Assembly (NCBI GenBank): GCA_021904315.1
Contig: CM038915.1
Coordinates: 14,074,001-14,138,000 of the forward strand
Length of the DNA stretch: 64,000 bases
Origin: Sphagnum magellanicum
Taxonomy: Eukaryota; Streptophyta; Sphagnopsida; Sphagnales; Sphagnaceae
Reading direction: 5' to 3'
In this document: positions 11,167 through 22,608 of the stretch, piece after piece
How the letters are laid out: every line of letters begins with the position of its first letter
How positions within the stretch are numbered: position 1 is the stretch's first letter
Program-made: the position numbers and the translations under genes
Notes under the pieces: model-generated
What the model saw: only the letters and a program-made list of their open reading frames with translations
The model's database searches: none
Told to the model about the DNA's origin: nothing

Positions 11167-14100
11167 TTAGCAATTGATGCCACAAATCGTTGGATCAGGT
11201 CCATTAACTGGGTGCAAAAAGGGATCAATTCGAACCCATAGAAGAGAAAAGATGGAAGCCAAAAGAACAGACCACACAATCACAATCGTGGGTGTGCGGT
11301 TTTGTCGCCCCATCAAGCCCTTAAGGAATGGGTACAAGTGAACAATCACCCAGAATGCAAAAAAGAGCTTTCCAAAGAGAGGACCCCACGATTGATAACC
11401 ATTTTCAATCGCATCAGCAATTCCTGCAACAACGCCCACGAGGTTGATAACCAACAAGGTGGTGGGTGGAATGAGAAGGGTAGTCCACTTGAATGCATAG
11501 AGCTCTCCAAAGTCCTCATCCTCCGATGATTTGGATGTCACTGTGAAATTTGTGTCAATACCCGCAAAGACTTTGAGCAAACCTTGGACGACAGCAAACA
11601 AGTGAGCAGACACACCACCAATCACCCAAAACTGCTCATTTCTCCACCACTCATCGATCCCAACTCCCGACCAGCGCATCTCCAGAATTCCCGTTGCAAA
11701 AATGGATATAAACAAAGAAATAAACCATAAACTTGCCAAGTTGCTTATCTGCAAAAAAATACCCCCCAAACTCACACCAATACACATGTCAAGGACTTGG
11801 CACTTCAATTTGAGGTTCACCACAAAACAAACAAGGGGTGTGTTTTACATTGCCATTTACATTGAAAAGTATCTTAAAGGCAAAAGAAGAATTATGGAAA
11901 CTCAAATATTTCACCATGCAGAAATACAATCTTTGAAAAATCCTCTAAAAGAAACCAAAATCCTTCAAGATATTACAACTCTGTCACTAATCTCAAGTTT
12001 CAACACAAGCCAAAATATCATCTTTCAAAAACCATCATATAAAAATAGACCTATTATTATTACCTAGGGGCCAAATCCCTTAAGCTACTATACTCTATAA
12101 ATGAATCTAAACACAATATCCTTGCCTTGGTAGGCAAGGCCAACAAAAGGTAAAGAGAACCAGCATCATCTCTCCATCATCTCATGTGGGAAGGGAGGAA
12201 AGCATACCGTTGGAATGATAAATTTTCCTGTAAGCAGGCAGATGGCTGGGAGTGTACAGTATGCGACAAGAGGCAAAGCGGTGAGTGGGTACACGGTGGT
12301 ATTAATATACGCTAGCCTCTCCAGGCATTTCAAGTGTCCACCTTTGTAGCCATACCAGAGAGGACAATGGCGGCTGAGACAAATTTCAACAGACCCAAGT
12401 GCCCACCGCAGCACTTGGTTGAGTCGATCGGAGAGATTAATAGGCGCTGAACCCTTGAATGCAGGTCGGTGTGGCATACAGTAAATTGAGCGCCACCCTC
12501 GGCAATGCATTTTGAAGCCTGTCAAAATATCCTCAGTGACTGACCCATAAATCCACCCAATCTGCAAAAAACAGCACCCAACACCCCCCCCAACAAAAGA
12601 AAACACAAACAAAAATAAGCTTTTGTACAAAGCATTGTGTAGCCTCCAAACAAAAGACACATAATAGACCTCAAGAGTTAAGGCTTAAGGGCACACCACC
12701 CGTAAACCCTAAACCCTAAACCACAATTGTTCAATTAGAGTTTTAACTTTCCCTAATGTGCAAACCTCCAACAAAAGGCTCGAAAAGCCTTCAAGGGTGA
12801 AAGGCTTATGGGGGCACCACCCTCAACCCTAAACCACAATTGTCCAATTAGAGTTTTAATTTTCCCCAATGTGCAAACCTCCAACCAAAAGACTCCAAAA
12901 GCCTTCAAGGGTGAAAGGTTTATAGGTGTACCACCCTAAACCCTAAAACACAATTGCCCAATTCAGGTTTTTGTAATCCCCCAAAGAAATCCCCATAGAT
13001 TGATTGGTTTCACAATGGTACCATTTTTGGGTAGCAACAATATATAAAATCTATCTTACCTCCTTTCCCCATTCAGACTTGTCTTCATAACCACAACTGA
13101 TAACATGTATAGCTTCCTTCAACAGAGCACTAGGGCTTGCTGATTGCGGAACGCCACCATTCTCCAGAAGAGTTGACGCCACAAAAACTGGTGACTGACC
13201 AAATCTTTTCTCAAAATCTTTCAGTGACATCATTGACACCTTGTCGTCATCTATCCCTAACCATAATTTTTCCATCACCACCATCATCATGTTAAGAAAA
13301 CTTTCAATAAATTAAAAAACTCTCAGGTAGCCTAGCCTCACATTCTTTTGATAAAACTAATCAAATACAAAAATTTACAAAATAATAAAACTTAAAACTT
13401 AAACCCTAAACCCTAAAACTTAAATGAAGAAAATTTGAGTTTAGCAGTAAAGTTATAAAACTCGCAGTAGCCTAGCCTTCTATTCTTCTAATAAAACTTC
13501 TCAAATATAACTTGTAAAATAATAATATAATAGTAACTAATGCAGAAATTCAAAAAAAAATTTAGCAACAGTAAACTTTGTTATTTTTTTACCCTCAAGG
13601 CCTTCCTCAATATCTTCAAGGGTGAAAATGGGGATTGACGAATCGGTCCTTGAAGGTGCATTTTTCTTGTGGGATGACACCTTCCCCAAACTTGTCGTCT
13701 TCTTTCTGGTCTTGCGAGGGCCACAGCAAAAGTCTAAGCAAAGATTTGCCATAGCTGCTTTCTTAGTTTTCACATCTTTTGCTGGTGGATCATACCCATA
13801 TAGTGCTTGCCTTCTGAACACACAACCAGTACCCACATACACCGGACCCTGGAGTCCATCCAAACCCTTCAAGTTGATCTGCAAAAACCAGGGATTAGCA
13901 TCAGTTTTTAAAGTATCATAATATCATGAATTAGTACTAACATAATTTAAGTATAATCCCAGACCCCATACACCCATTTCCATCTAATTAAGATCTGTCT
14001 CTGAGCAAATAATTAATTATTTTTTCCAAGGAAATAAATGATCAGGCAGCAAAGAAATGTCTGTTACACAAATTGAAGAAGACAGTGTCAGGGTTAAGGG

Positions 14101-17100
14101 TTTAGGGTTTCATATCAAATCAAAAGATAACACAATATTGGGTTTTAGGGTTTAGGGGTTTTGGGTTCAGGGATTGGCGTATCATATCAAACAGGCAAAT
14201 GAAACTGGGTGACAGAAAGAAATGAGTGATTCTTATTCTTCTTCTTACATCAAAGAAGACGGTGTTATGATTGGCATATCGATCACTCCGATCAATACCA
14301 TCAAATCTCTGGGGGAATTGTACATAGCATACACGCTTGCCAACCAATGGATCCATCATGAAACACATTGCCTCACGGATAGCCTTGCTGTTGTTGATGT
14401 AATGGTCGCAATCCAAATTGAGCAGGAATGGTGCATTTGTCAGCACAGCAGACACACGTACCTGCCCACCAAAAATAAAAACACATAAAAATAAAAATCA
14501 GCATTCACATTTGTGTTAATCAGATCAGCATCTGACTTTGGGTTTAGGGTTTAGCCCACGTGTTTCCTCTTCTTCCTGGGTTAGAATCATCAGTGATCAA
14601 ATCTCTACACAATTAGGGTATTATGTGTTACATATATGATACCATAGAATACTGGTAAAATTATAGTTTACTCTGCTGCACTCACCAATGCATTCATGGC
14701 CCCAGCTTTCTTGTGATGATTGAATCCAGGACGCTTTTCTCGTGAAACATACACCAGTCGTGGAAGCTCGTTGCCATCTGTATCATGTCCACCACTGTGG
14801 CCCAGAAACACCTGCAACAACAAGCATCCTTCAGGCGTGAGAGTTTAGGGTTTACAAACACTCTGGGTGGTGGTGGTAGTGAGAAAAATACCAAGCAAAT
14901 CCAGCATAAAAAATCAAAGCAGTCCATATGTAAAAATGTGCTCATCATGCCATCAAAAGTTTTCTTTTGACACTCAGATAATGAGAGTGCAGCTAACTTG
15001 AATCATTCCAGGATGGTCACGTGTGTTGTTCCCAGGCCATGGCGTCCCATCCTCCATCGTCCATCCCTCTTCTGGCACCTTTTGTGCTTTGGCAACTAAA
15101 GCATTGATACGAACCTTGAACTCCTCGTATTCCCTCTGCACACATGTATAAATCAAAAACTTTTCAGTGTAAACCCTAAACCCTAATTTTAGCCCCCTGT
15201 ATACACATTGCAGTTTCATGTATCGATTTACTGCACAAAAGGAATTTGGTTTTTCTTTTGCTGGATTTGGTAGAAGAACATCTAGCCCTAAACCCCAGAA
15301 ACCCTAAACCCTAACCCCAGTAGTAGTAGTGTGACGCAACCAACCTTCATAGCACGGCGCTCCTTCACAAATGTGGGTTGGACTTTGTCCTTCAAATAGT
15401 CCATTTTTTGGGCAAAGTACATTTCAGGTGCGCGTGGTTCAATATTAAACTTCTTGCAGAATGGTACCCACTTGCGGGAAAATTCTGAAGTCTCAGAAAG
15501 AGCATCGAATGTTAACATGGATGCTCCATCGTCTGACAAATAGCACGAAACTTTATCAACTGGGTAATCAACCCCTAGAATAGAGAGGATGACATTTGCA
15601 GTCACCAATGGCGGTTCCTTGGCGGGATCCACTGTACTGACATAAATGTCAACATGCGCTAGCTGCGATGGTTCGCCCTCCTTCTCATACCTGAAGTTTA
15701 TTGGCAAAAGGGAAATCGTGATAAACAAGCTGTTAGAAGAGAGTGCCAACCTAATAGAGTTATCCGTAAAGTAAGACAAACACAGCACCAGAACCAAGAG
15801 TTTCAACATACACAGGGTGAGCTTAAAAAAAAACCTGCAAAAAAGTACATTAGCATTCAACAGGGCGTGAAACTCAGAAAACCATCAATTTTGGTGGTAA
15901 ACTGAGTTTCATCCTGTCTTTCCTTTCTCCTGAGCACCTCCACTGCTGCTACATATATTTTCACTGCTCTTACCTGTACAACTACTATAATCAGTCTCGA
16001 ACCTTGTGCACTAAATGCTGAGTTTCAGCATTTCATACTGGGATTTAATATATGTCCTTACTTTGCAGATACCATTGAAAGGAGGCCCAAAGACAGGGTG
16101 AAGACAGGATTACTTTACAGAGAAACTCTAATGAATCGAACAACTTAATTGCGCCAAGCAGCATTTAGCGTGATGAGAAGCAAAAGAAAAATCCTGGTGT
16201 CTAGTGATGGCACTCTAGGAGACTCCATTTGAGTTGCAAAAATTGAGGAAACATGAGGCAATTCAATACATGTAGAAGGTTTAGGTTACCTTACCTGAGA
16301 GATAGCCTATCAAGGTAGGTTTCACGATTGATGGGGAACCATTTGGGAAATTGATCAAGGATCCAAGACACTGCAAACCAGATCTCACAGATCACAGATG
16401 TAAGCCACAGTCCAAAGGCGCCAGCAACAGGGTTCAGAAGCCGGTAGCGGAAGAAGAATGCAACAACCACGAGTCGGAGTATGATAATCATCCGATAAGG
16501 ATTGATTTTGCTGGATGGAAATGTAACCTTTCTTGACAGTGGCTGCCTTGATTCATCCATTCTGAAAAAAACCCCACCCACAACACCCAAGAAACAAAGA
16601 GCAAAATATTAGTGCAAGCTTTTTTTTTTTTAAATATTTCACACAACAAATATTTCATGGCAGCTACTACCAAAAAAAGGAATTTGAGTACAATCAGAAA
16701 AAAGGTGAACTTTACATGGGCAGATCTGAGCCTTGTCCAGCACCGCTGCCATCATCAAGATCAACTCCCTTCCCACTTAGATGATGTTGGTGACCTTCGG
16801 TCATCATCATTGAATTCTTATCCTGCCGAATTTTCCAACTCTCCACACGCTCCTTCCATGCCACACTTCCATATCCCAAAACCCCAAAATCCTTACTTTG
16901 GTCCATAGATCGCGATTGCACTGCACCAATCAATACGCCAAAACCCACCACAACCAACACCATCACTGCCTTTGCATAAATGGGGCAGCAAAAGCTTCAT
17001 TGTTTTACTGAGAGATTGGTGTGTAGAAAATACCAGAACATGTGTCATCGAAAACCATGGGATGAACCCGCTTCCCACCACCACCACTGTTGGACATCAT

Positions 17101-18994
17101 TGAATGGTGCTCTGGAGAAGAAGAACCCACCGAGAACTCCCTGCTAACCTGCAGCAGCAAAACACAGCAATGTTTCAGCAATTATCTTACTTTGCTCATT
17201 GGGTTTTTCACTCTTCACATAAATATGCAAATGAAATGCTCAACAGACAATTGCTGCATTAGGTAATGCCAGGACTACTCTGCCATCTTTTCCAACAGTC
17301 AGTTTTCTGCAGCACATCAATCAGCACCTGAAATCAACCCTCGAGCACATGAATAGCCTGACAGACAATAGCTGCATTTGATGTGGGCACTTGCAGTGAA
17401 GAAAGTTTTGCAATTGTGGTTTTCAACCAGAGTTTTAGACTACTAAACTCTTCACATCAACAAGCACCTGAAATCAACCCTTGAGCGCATGATATGCTCA
17501 ACAGACAAGAAATGCATTTGATGTGGAGACAATTTTGCAGTGAAGAAAAATTTGCATTTGTGGATATTTCAACAGAATTCTACACTCAGCTGTCCACATA
17601 AATGCACTTCTGAAATCCTTGACAGACAGCCATTTGATGTGGGGACAATTTCACAGTGAAGAAATTTTGCAATTGTGGGTTTTTGAACAGAGTTTACCAC
17701 TAAGCTCGTCACATCAATGCACATCTAAAATCCTTGACAAACACCCAGCTGCATTCAATAAGATGACAATCTTTGACAACCTTTCCACAATTGGGTTTCT
17801 CAACAGAATTTTACACTAAACTCATCACATCACTGGAAATCTGAAATGCTTTACAGAAAAGAGCTGCATTTGATGTCATGGGGACAATTTTGCAGTGAAG
17901 AAATTCTTAAGTCTTCACATCAATGTACATGTGAAATCCTCATCAGACAAGCTGCATTGATGTGGGTGACTGTGGTGAAGAAATTCTGTTTGAACAGCAG
18001 TCAAAATGCTCGATAGACAGACAGCCAAAGAGCTACAACATTCAATGCAGTAGGGAGCTTGCTGTGGAGGAAAGACAAGATTTGGTTGTTGGTGTGCAAA
18101 CAATAATTGATGTTCAAGCTCTTCAAGGAATCATAGTACCTGATGATTGGTGAGAAGTGGAAATGAGGAGGGGGGGCAGATGGTGGCCGCTGCTGTTAAC
18201 ACCACATCCTCATGTGTCCTGCCATAGCTCATATGTCCCTGCAACAGTGCTTCAGTTGTTGTTGTGGCATGCTGGTGGTGGTAATGGTGATGGTGCTGCC
18301 GTCGGTCATCTTTGTCTGCTTCTTCTTCTTCTTCTAGTTCTTCTTCTTCTTCCTCAGTGTATCGGTGCTGCATTTCTTTCTCCAACTCTTCCAGCTCTGC
18401 CACTGCATCTTCCTCATCCCCATCCACGAGAGGACTTCCTGTATCCCCAACACCCATCAGGAGAAAGACCCATAAAATCCATAAAAAATGGGGTTGTACA
18501 AGCTGCTGTGAGCTTGCACGAGTCTGTGAGGAAAGACTAGAAATGGCTAGACTGACTGACCTCGATGGCGGATGTATCTTTTCCTGCACTGAGGACAAGA
18601 CTGTGTTCCATCTTTCCTCTCGTACTCGTAGCAGGGACGACACACAGGGAATGCGCAAGCAGTGCAGGCCACGAAGAGCTCGCCTTCCGGCAGACTCACC
18701 CCTACATCGTCCCCACAAATCTGGCAGATTGTTCCATTCATAAGCGGCCTCACAGCTGCTGCCTTGGGCTGCTGCAGATCAACATCCCACATAGAAAACA
18801 CCCAAAAGAAAAAGCAACAAAGAAAAACCGAGTTAGCGCGCACCTGCAGACAACTCTTGAGAACAAAAAAGAAGAAGAAGAAAAAGAGCAGTTGTCGAAG
18901 CTCTAGTATGGCAGCTGCTTACCGCAGCTGCATGCCTACTCTCCGATCGGATGCCGACGAACTCCTCGTCTCTCTGCCCTGCATTGGCCTCCAT
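11167..18994 (-). CDS. CesA: Cellulose synthase catalytic subunit (CesA), 14 exons, 1136 aa
   Basis: A plasma-membrane GT2 glycosyltransferase that makes beta-1,4-glucan from UDP-glucose in the cellulose synthase complex. Exons in gene order: 18994-18923, 18771-18561, 18438-18140, 17148-17034, 16920-16716, 16561-16295, 15690-15345, 15135-14998, 14811-14686, 14461-14249, 13878-13593, 13256-13060, 12561-12208, 11748-11167; 3411 nt in frame. It starts MEANAG, as many CesAs do. An N-terminal RING zinc finger spans about residues 35-92 (CQICGDD ... CPQCRKRY). An acidic and His-rich variable region follows at about 98-153, then two membrane helices at about 320-375. The catalytic residues are present: Asp444 (DDG), DCD at 610-612, TED at 834-836 and QVLRW at 874-878. 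The C-terminal half of exon 14 has further membrane helices and ends CGINC. The class-specific region (about 697-745) is short. The exon 4 donor (GTATTT) is the least certain junction. Confidence 0.96.
11833..12147 (+). mobile_element. MITE-like element copy 1, inside CesA intron 13
   Basis: About 315 bp lying wholly within the intron between exons 13 and 14. It opens with AAGGGGTGTG and ends in GGCAAGGCCAACAAA, and shares its whole length with the elements at 24,342, 39,701 (inverted) and 40,670. A TTGCC near the start and GGCAAGG near the end give short subterminal inverted repeats. It encodes no protein, so it would be non-autonomous. No convincing target duplication was found. Confidence 0.75.
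12671..12990. repeat. Tandem repeat, about 2.6 copies of 114-120 bp, in CesA intron 12
   Basis: The block TCAAGRGTKAARGSTTA starts near 12,671, 12,791 and 12,905. Each copy continues through a CCCTAAACC motif, an ACAATTGYYCAATT motif and an AATGTGCAAACCTCC motif. The array lies wholly within the intron between 13,060 and 12,561, so a telomere-like unit is part of the repeat itself. Confidence 0.85.
12703..15318. repeat. Telomere-like tracts in CesA introns 7 to 12
   Basis: Runs of the plant telomere unit occur in six successive introns: 12,703-12,722, 13,400-13,418, 14,093-14,166 (several), 14,539-14,553, 14,841-14,853, 15,171-15,186 and 15,285-15,316. Orientation varies: CCCTAAA on + at 12,703, 13,400, 15,171 and 15,285, and TTTAGGG on + at the others. 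None lies in an exon. Confidence 0.9.
17230..18035. repeat. Degenerate tandem repeat in CesA intron 3
   Basis: The intron between 18,140 and 17,148 is nearly filled with about six to seven worn copies of a roughly 100-130 bp unit. Recurring blocks are GCATTTGATGTGG, GACAATTTTGCAGTGAAGAA, TTTGCAATTGTGG and AAACTCTTCACATCAA. Copies differ by substitutions and small gaps. It is the largest CesA intron, about 990 bp. Confidence 0.8.
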
Positions 18995-20160
18995 GCCGAG
19001 CAACAGAGGTGACGATCAGCAGCAAGGTGACCTCGCAACTGCGAGCTGCTAGTCTCTACTGCAGTAGGCACTTCCCCTATTCTTTCTTTTCCTGCTTGTC
19101 TCCTCTTCCAGCTCTCTGAGACACCTTTAACTTCAGATTCACAAGCTGCTGCAGCTCCTCATGCAAACAACTCTAGTCTTCCAGCTTCCTGCTGAAGAGT
19201 TTCCTCAAGCCCTTGCAACTCCATTCTCCCACCTGCACCTGATGATAGCTTCTACCTTCAAAAGAACTGCTACTGCAACATCCAGAAGAAGAAGAAGAAG
19301 AATTGGGCATTAGAGGAATTGGCAGGCAAATCAAACTAACCCAGAACCCAGTTCCACACACACACACACACACAAGAAGCTTCACAACAACAACAACAAC
19401 AACAATAGAAGAAAAAGAAGAGCTAAACTCTGGAAAAACAACTCTGATGCAGACTTGAAAATTCATTTCCCAAAAACTAACTCACATTCTGGTTTTTTTG
19501 TTGCTATTGTTGTTCTTCTTCTTCTTCTCCTTCTTCTTCTTCTTCTTTGTCAGCAGGATGAAACTAACGTCAAAATCTTTTTACCAGTAGCAACAGCTAC
19601 AGACAAAAACACGCGCCTGCATTGCCAACTCCCTTCCCCTTTCCCTTGCTTTGCTTACTTGTCTTATGGTTTTCCTTGAAACCCAAAAAAACAAAATGCA
19701 AACTAACCTTCCCAATAAGAATGCCAACTTCACTTCCCTTACCCTTGCCCTTTGCCTTACCTTGCTTGCTTGTCTAGTGCTTTCCTTCCTTCCCTTCTTC
19801 CTTCCTTCCTTCCTTCACAAACAAGCGGCAACAACAAAACTGGCTACGTACTGCTCCTTCCAGCTTCCATGATAGACTGGAGTTTGGTCTGGAGTTTGGT
19901 CTGGATTTTGGACCTGAGTTTGGTCTGGATTTTGGTCTGGAGTCTGGACTGACTTTCCGTCACTTCTCCCGAGGACCAGCTCAGAGCTACTACTAGTAAC
20001 TAGTAACTACTGTATAACAGCTGGAAACTAACCAGCCAAACACACAACAGACAGTTAGTCAGTCACAGAGACACAGAGAGAGACACACACACACACACAC
20101 AAAGGGAAAGAAGGGCTTTAGGGTTTAGAGACGTGGTTTTTTTGCGTCAATTTTGTGAAA
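18995..20160 (-). promoter_or_regulatory. 5' region of the CesA gene, microsatellite-rich
   Basis: No coding region is supported. On + it carries short runs of AAG (19,286-19,300), CA (19,350-19,373), CAA (19,386-19,404), CTT (19,515-19,548) and CCTT (about 19,785-19,816). A degenerate array of a roughly 13-bp unit TCTGGAGTTTGG lies at 19,873-19,950. A TTTAGGGTTT telo-box-like motif is at 20,119-20,128. The 5' untranslated region and promoter of the CesA gene should lie here, but no start site can be fixed. Confidence 0.5.
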
Positions 20161-20417
20161 TGGCCAAAATGGCGATTATCTACCTCAAGATTTAGCCAAA
20201 TTAGGCTACAACATAAACAAGACTGAAAAAAATTTCTCTGTTTTTGGCTAAAAAATAATTTAACCATGATTGTAAATCTGGCGATATTTCTTAGATTTTG
20301 GTCAAATTCTGGCTATTAAAAATCTAACAGAACACTTGATTTGAGCAGTTTCCATAATTGGTATAGCTTTTTTGGCTATATATATGTATATATTAGCCAA
20401 CAAAAAAAGAGGCTGGG
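20161..20417 (+). mobile_element. TTTAGCCAAA dispersed element, copy 1
   Basis: A 250-bp block matched along its length by the one at 20,714: both have a GGCCAWRRTGG start, AAGATTTAGCCAAATT, a central TTCTGGCTATTRAAAATCT and an end in TAGCCAWCAAAAAAA. Repeated TAGCCAA and TTGGCTA words give it inverted-repeat character, as in a small non-autonomous DNA transposon. It encodes no protein. Partial relatives occur at about 5320-5440 and, inverted, at about 37,425-37,490. Confidence 0.65.
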
Positions 20418-20470
20418 ATAGGCAGAGAGAGAAGAGAAGAGAAGAGAAGAGAGAGAGAGAGAGAGAAGGT
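20418..20470. repeat. GA-rich microsatellite
   Basis: A run of GA and GAAGA units (AGAGAAGAGAAGAGAAGAG followed by GAGAGAGAGA) lies between two dispersed-element copies. It is distal to the CesA 5' region and could be part of its promoter; GA tracts are common near plant start sites. Confidence 0.8.
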
Positions 20471-20713
20471 TCCAGGTGCTGCAGCAAGGCTGATGCTAGT
20501 ACAGTAGAAATGAATGCTGCAAAAGCCCCTTTCTCCTCCCTCCCTCCCATCCTGTGCAGGCAAAAGGGGGTGTGATAATTATGAACTTAATTAAGGTTTC
20601 TCTTTTTCTGACAATTAATTCCATATTTTATCACCCACCCATTTTCTTCATTCTACTTCAACCATTGTACTTCAGGAAAATCAGATCAGTTTTTTTCTTT
20701 TTTTCTTTTTTTT

Positions 20714-20955
20714 GGTAGCCAAAGTGGCCATGATCCACAGGAAGATTTAGCCAAATTTGGCTACAACCTAAATATAATCATCATAATCCTCTATTCTTGG
20801 CTACCTTACTTGAACCACGTATCCAAAAATGTAACTATTTTCCTTACATTTAATTCAAGTTCTGGCTATTGAAAATCTTTTAAAAGCACATGATTTTGGC
20901 ATTTTTAATATAGCATTTTTGGCTAAACATAGCCATCAAAAAAACAAAGTCTGGG
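20714..20955 (+). mobile_element. TTTAGCCAAA dispersed element, copy 2
   Basis: Second full-length copy of the element at 20,161, in the same orientation, about 300 bp further on. It has the better-kept left end (GGTAGCCAAAGTGGCCATGA), which pairs loosely with the right-end TTTTTGGCTAAACATAGCC. No coding capacity. Confidence 0.65.
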
Positions 20956-21304
20956 TTGGATTTCCCTAGCCTATTAGGAAGGCATGATTCCGGGTGAAAT
21001 TTTGCCTATGCAAGCAAGCATTTTGACAAATGTAATGCTCGCTCACACGTTCACTCACTCCTTTCAGAAAACATGCTCCTTTCAGAAAACGTGCTTCCAG
21101 TTTTTGAAACGCCCACTTCTTTTATATAATTTTTATTATAATTTTTTTTAATTTATAATTTTTTTTGTCATGTGAGACCCACTGGGTATCAAAACAACAA
21201 AAATTATTTGAAGGGTCTTCATTCATTATGCATGGTAAACCCTAAGGGCCTCAGGCTTTACCTATCCACATAATACCTGGAAAAAAACCAACAATAATTA
21301 AAAT

Positions 21305-21960
21305 ACGGGGGAAATGTTCTGATTAGTTAGTTAGTTAGTTAGTTAGTTCACGATAACCAAACAACCCAATATATGGCTATGTTAGGGTATATGGCTATAT
21401 AAATATTCCATGAAATTTCCCAAAAATTGAACTCATGGTTAGTTCATACTAACAATTAGGGAAATGTTGTACCATATGAAGTTCCCAAAAAAAAATTGAA
21501 CTCAAAGTTAGTTTGCATGAGTAGCAATTAGGGAAATGTTCCCTGAAGTTCCCAGGGTTTAAGGTTTAGCGAGGTGGTAGTTCACAATATATTAGTTTGG
21601 TTTAGGGTTTAGGGTTTAGGGAGGTGGAAGTTCACAATAGCCAAACAAACCAAATAGGAAAATGTTCCCTGAAGTTCCCAGAAAATTGAAACTCATTCCA
21701 GTCAGTTCTCAGTAACAAAACAAACCAACCAAGCCAATGTTCCCTGAAGTTCCCAAAAAGAAGTTAACAAAAACCATTTTTTAAATACTCACTAGGGAAA
21801 CGTTCCACTAAAGTTCCCAATGAAATTTAATTCAACTCTCAGTCTGTTCACCTTCAGCAATAACTGTGAAGTTCCCAAAAAGTAATTGACCTCATAGGTT
21901 AGTTCAGTTGTAACTATAAAGGGAACGTGAAGTTCCCATAAAATTGAACTCACAATTAAT
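21305..21960. repeat. Minisatellite of a GGGAAATGTTCCCTGAAGTTCCC-type unit
   Basis: About eight worn units of irregular length share AGGGAAATGTTCC, GAAGTTCCCAAAAA, TTGAACTCA and GTTAGTTCACAATARCC. A perfect GTTAG run lies at about 21,326-21,347, and three TTTAGGG units in a row sit inside one copy (21,601-21,621). No coding signal. Confidence 0.75.
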
Positions 21961-22170
21961 TTGTCCCATGTAGGTCAAAACTTAATATGTAATGGGCTGC
22001 AAAACTCTCTACCTTTTTTTTTTCTACAAGGGAAAAAGTGTGGTTTTGTCCCATGGAGGTAAAAGCTTAGTGATAAATGGGCAGCACAAATTTGTCTAAA
22101 GGGAAAAAATTTGGTGGTTCTCCCATCTAAAGTAAGCTTTTTAATAAATGATGGGCAGTTTCAAAGTCTT
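21960..22170. repeat. Three related segments of a TGTCCCATGGAGG-type repeat
   Basis: Segments starting near 21,961, 22,045 and 22,112 share TCCCATSTARR or TCCCATGGAGG, an AAAGCTTA-like word and a TGGGCWG word followed by A/T-rich sequence. They may be worn short tandem copies or pieces of a dispersed repeat. Confidence 0.5.
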
Positions 22171-22260
22171 TTTTGTGAAAAAAAAAAAAAAATCATTAAA
22201 AAAATTGGGAATTTTTTTTTAATTTTTTAAATTTTCTTAAGAGCAAATAGTCTCTCACCT

Positions 22261-22608
22261 TTATAAAGTCCAATTTTTCATATTTAATGGTTCGGTTGTG
22301 GAACAAATGGACACTCGAGGTTCGATATGAAAAACACTAGTAGAGGCCCAAATAGGGGGTCCGAGTGGACTGGATCGAAGAGGACTAGGCCACCGATATG
22401 TTGTTGTTTGAGCACCATAAAAACCATAAATCGTAACAAGAAGATTCTCATCATCTATGTTTGTTATTAATTTCTCATTTATTATCACGTATATGTTGCA
22501 AATCACAAATTTTGCGGTTTCTAATAATGCCTTGCATAAAGCCAACGGCCCTAATGAAACCCTAATGTCGATTGGAGGTAACCCAATAGGTAGATTCTTC
22601 CCTAGCAC
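22261..22608 (-). CDS. Unassigned 115-codon ORF, minus strand
   Basis: Unrecognised. The ORF begins at an ATG and encodes a mildly hydrophobic protein of ordinary composition (for example LGPLALCKALLETAKFVIC). No splice sites or partner exons were found, and the ORF sits among repeats, so it may be a transposon fragment or a chance ORF. Confidence 0.2.
   Translation of the reverse strand: MLGKNLPIGLPPIDIRVSLGPLALCKALLETAKFVICNIYVIINEKLITNIDDENLLVTIYGFYGAQTTTYRWPSPLRSSPLGPPIWASTSVFHIEPRVSICSTTEPLNMKNWTL

Noticed and set aside
11702..12067. 121-codon plus-strand ORF within CesA intron 13
   Set aside because: It lies over the MITE-like element and the antisense of exon 14; the other copies of the element are not open in this frame.
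18157..18743. Plus-strand ORFs opposite CesA exons 2 and 3
   Set aside because: They are antisense shadows of the acidic/His tract and RING finger exons.
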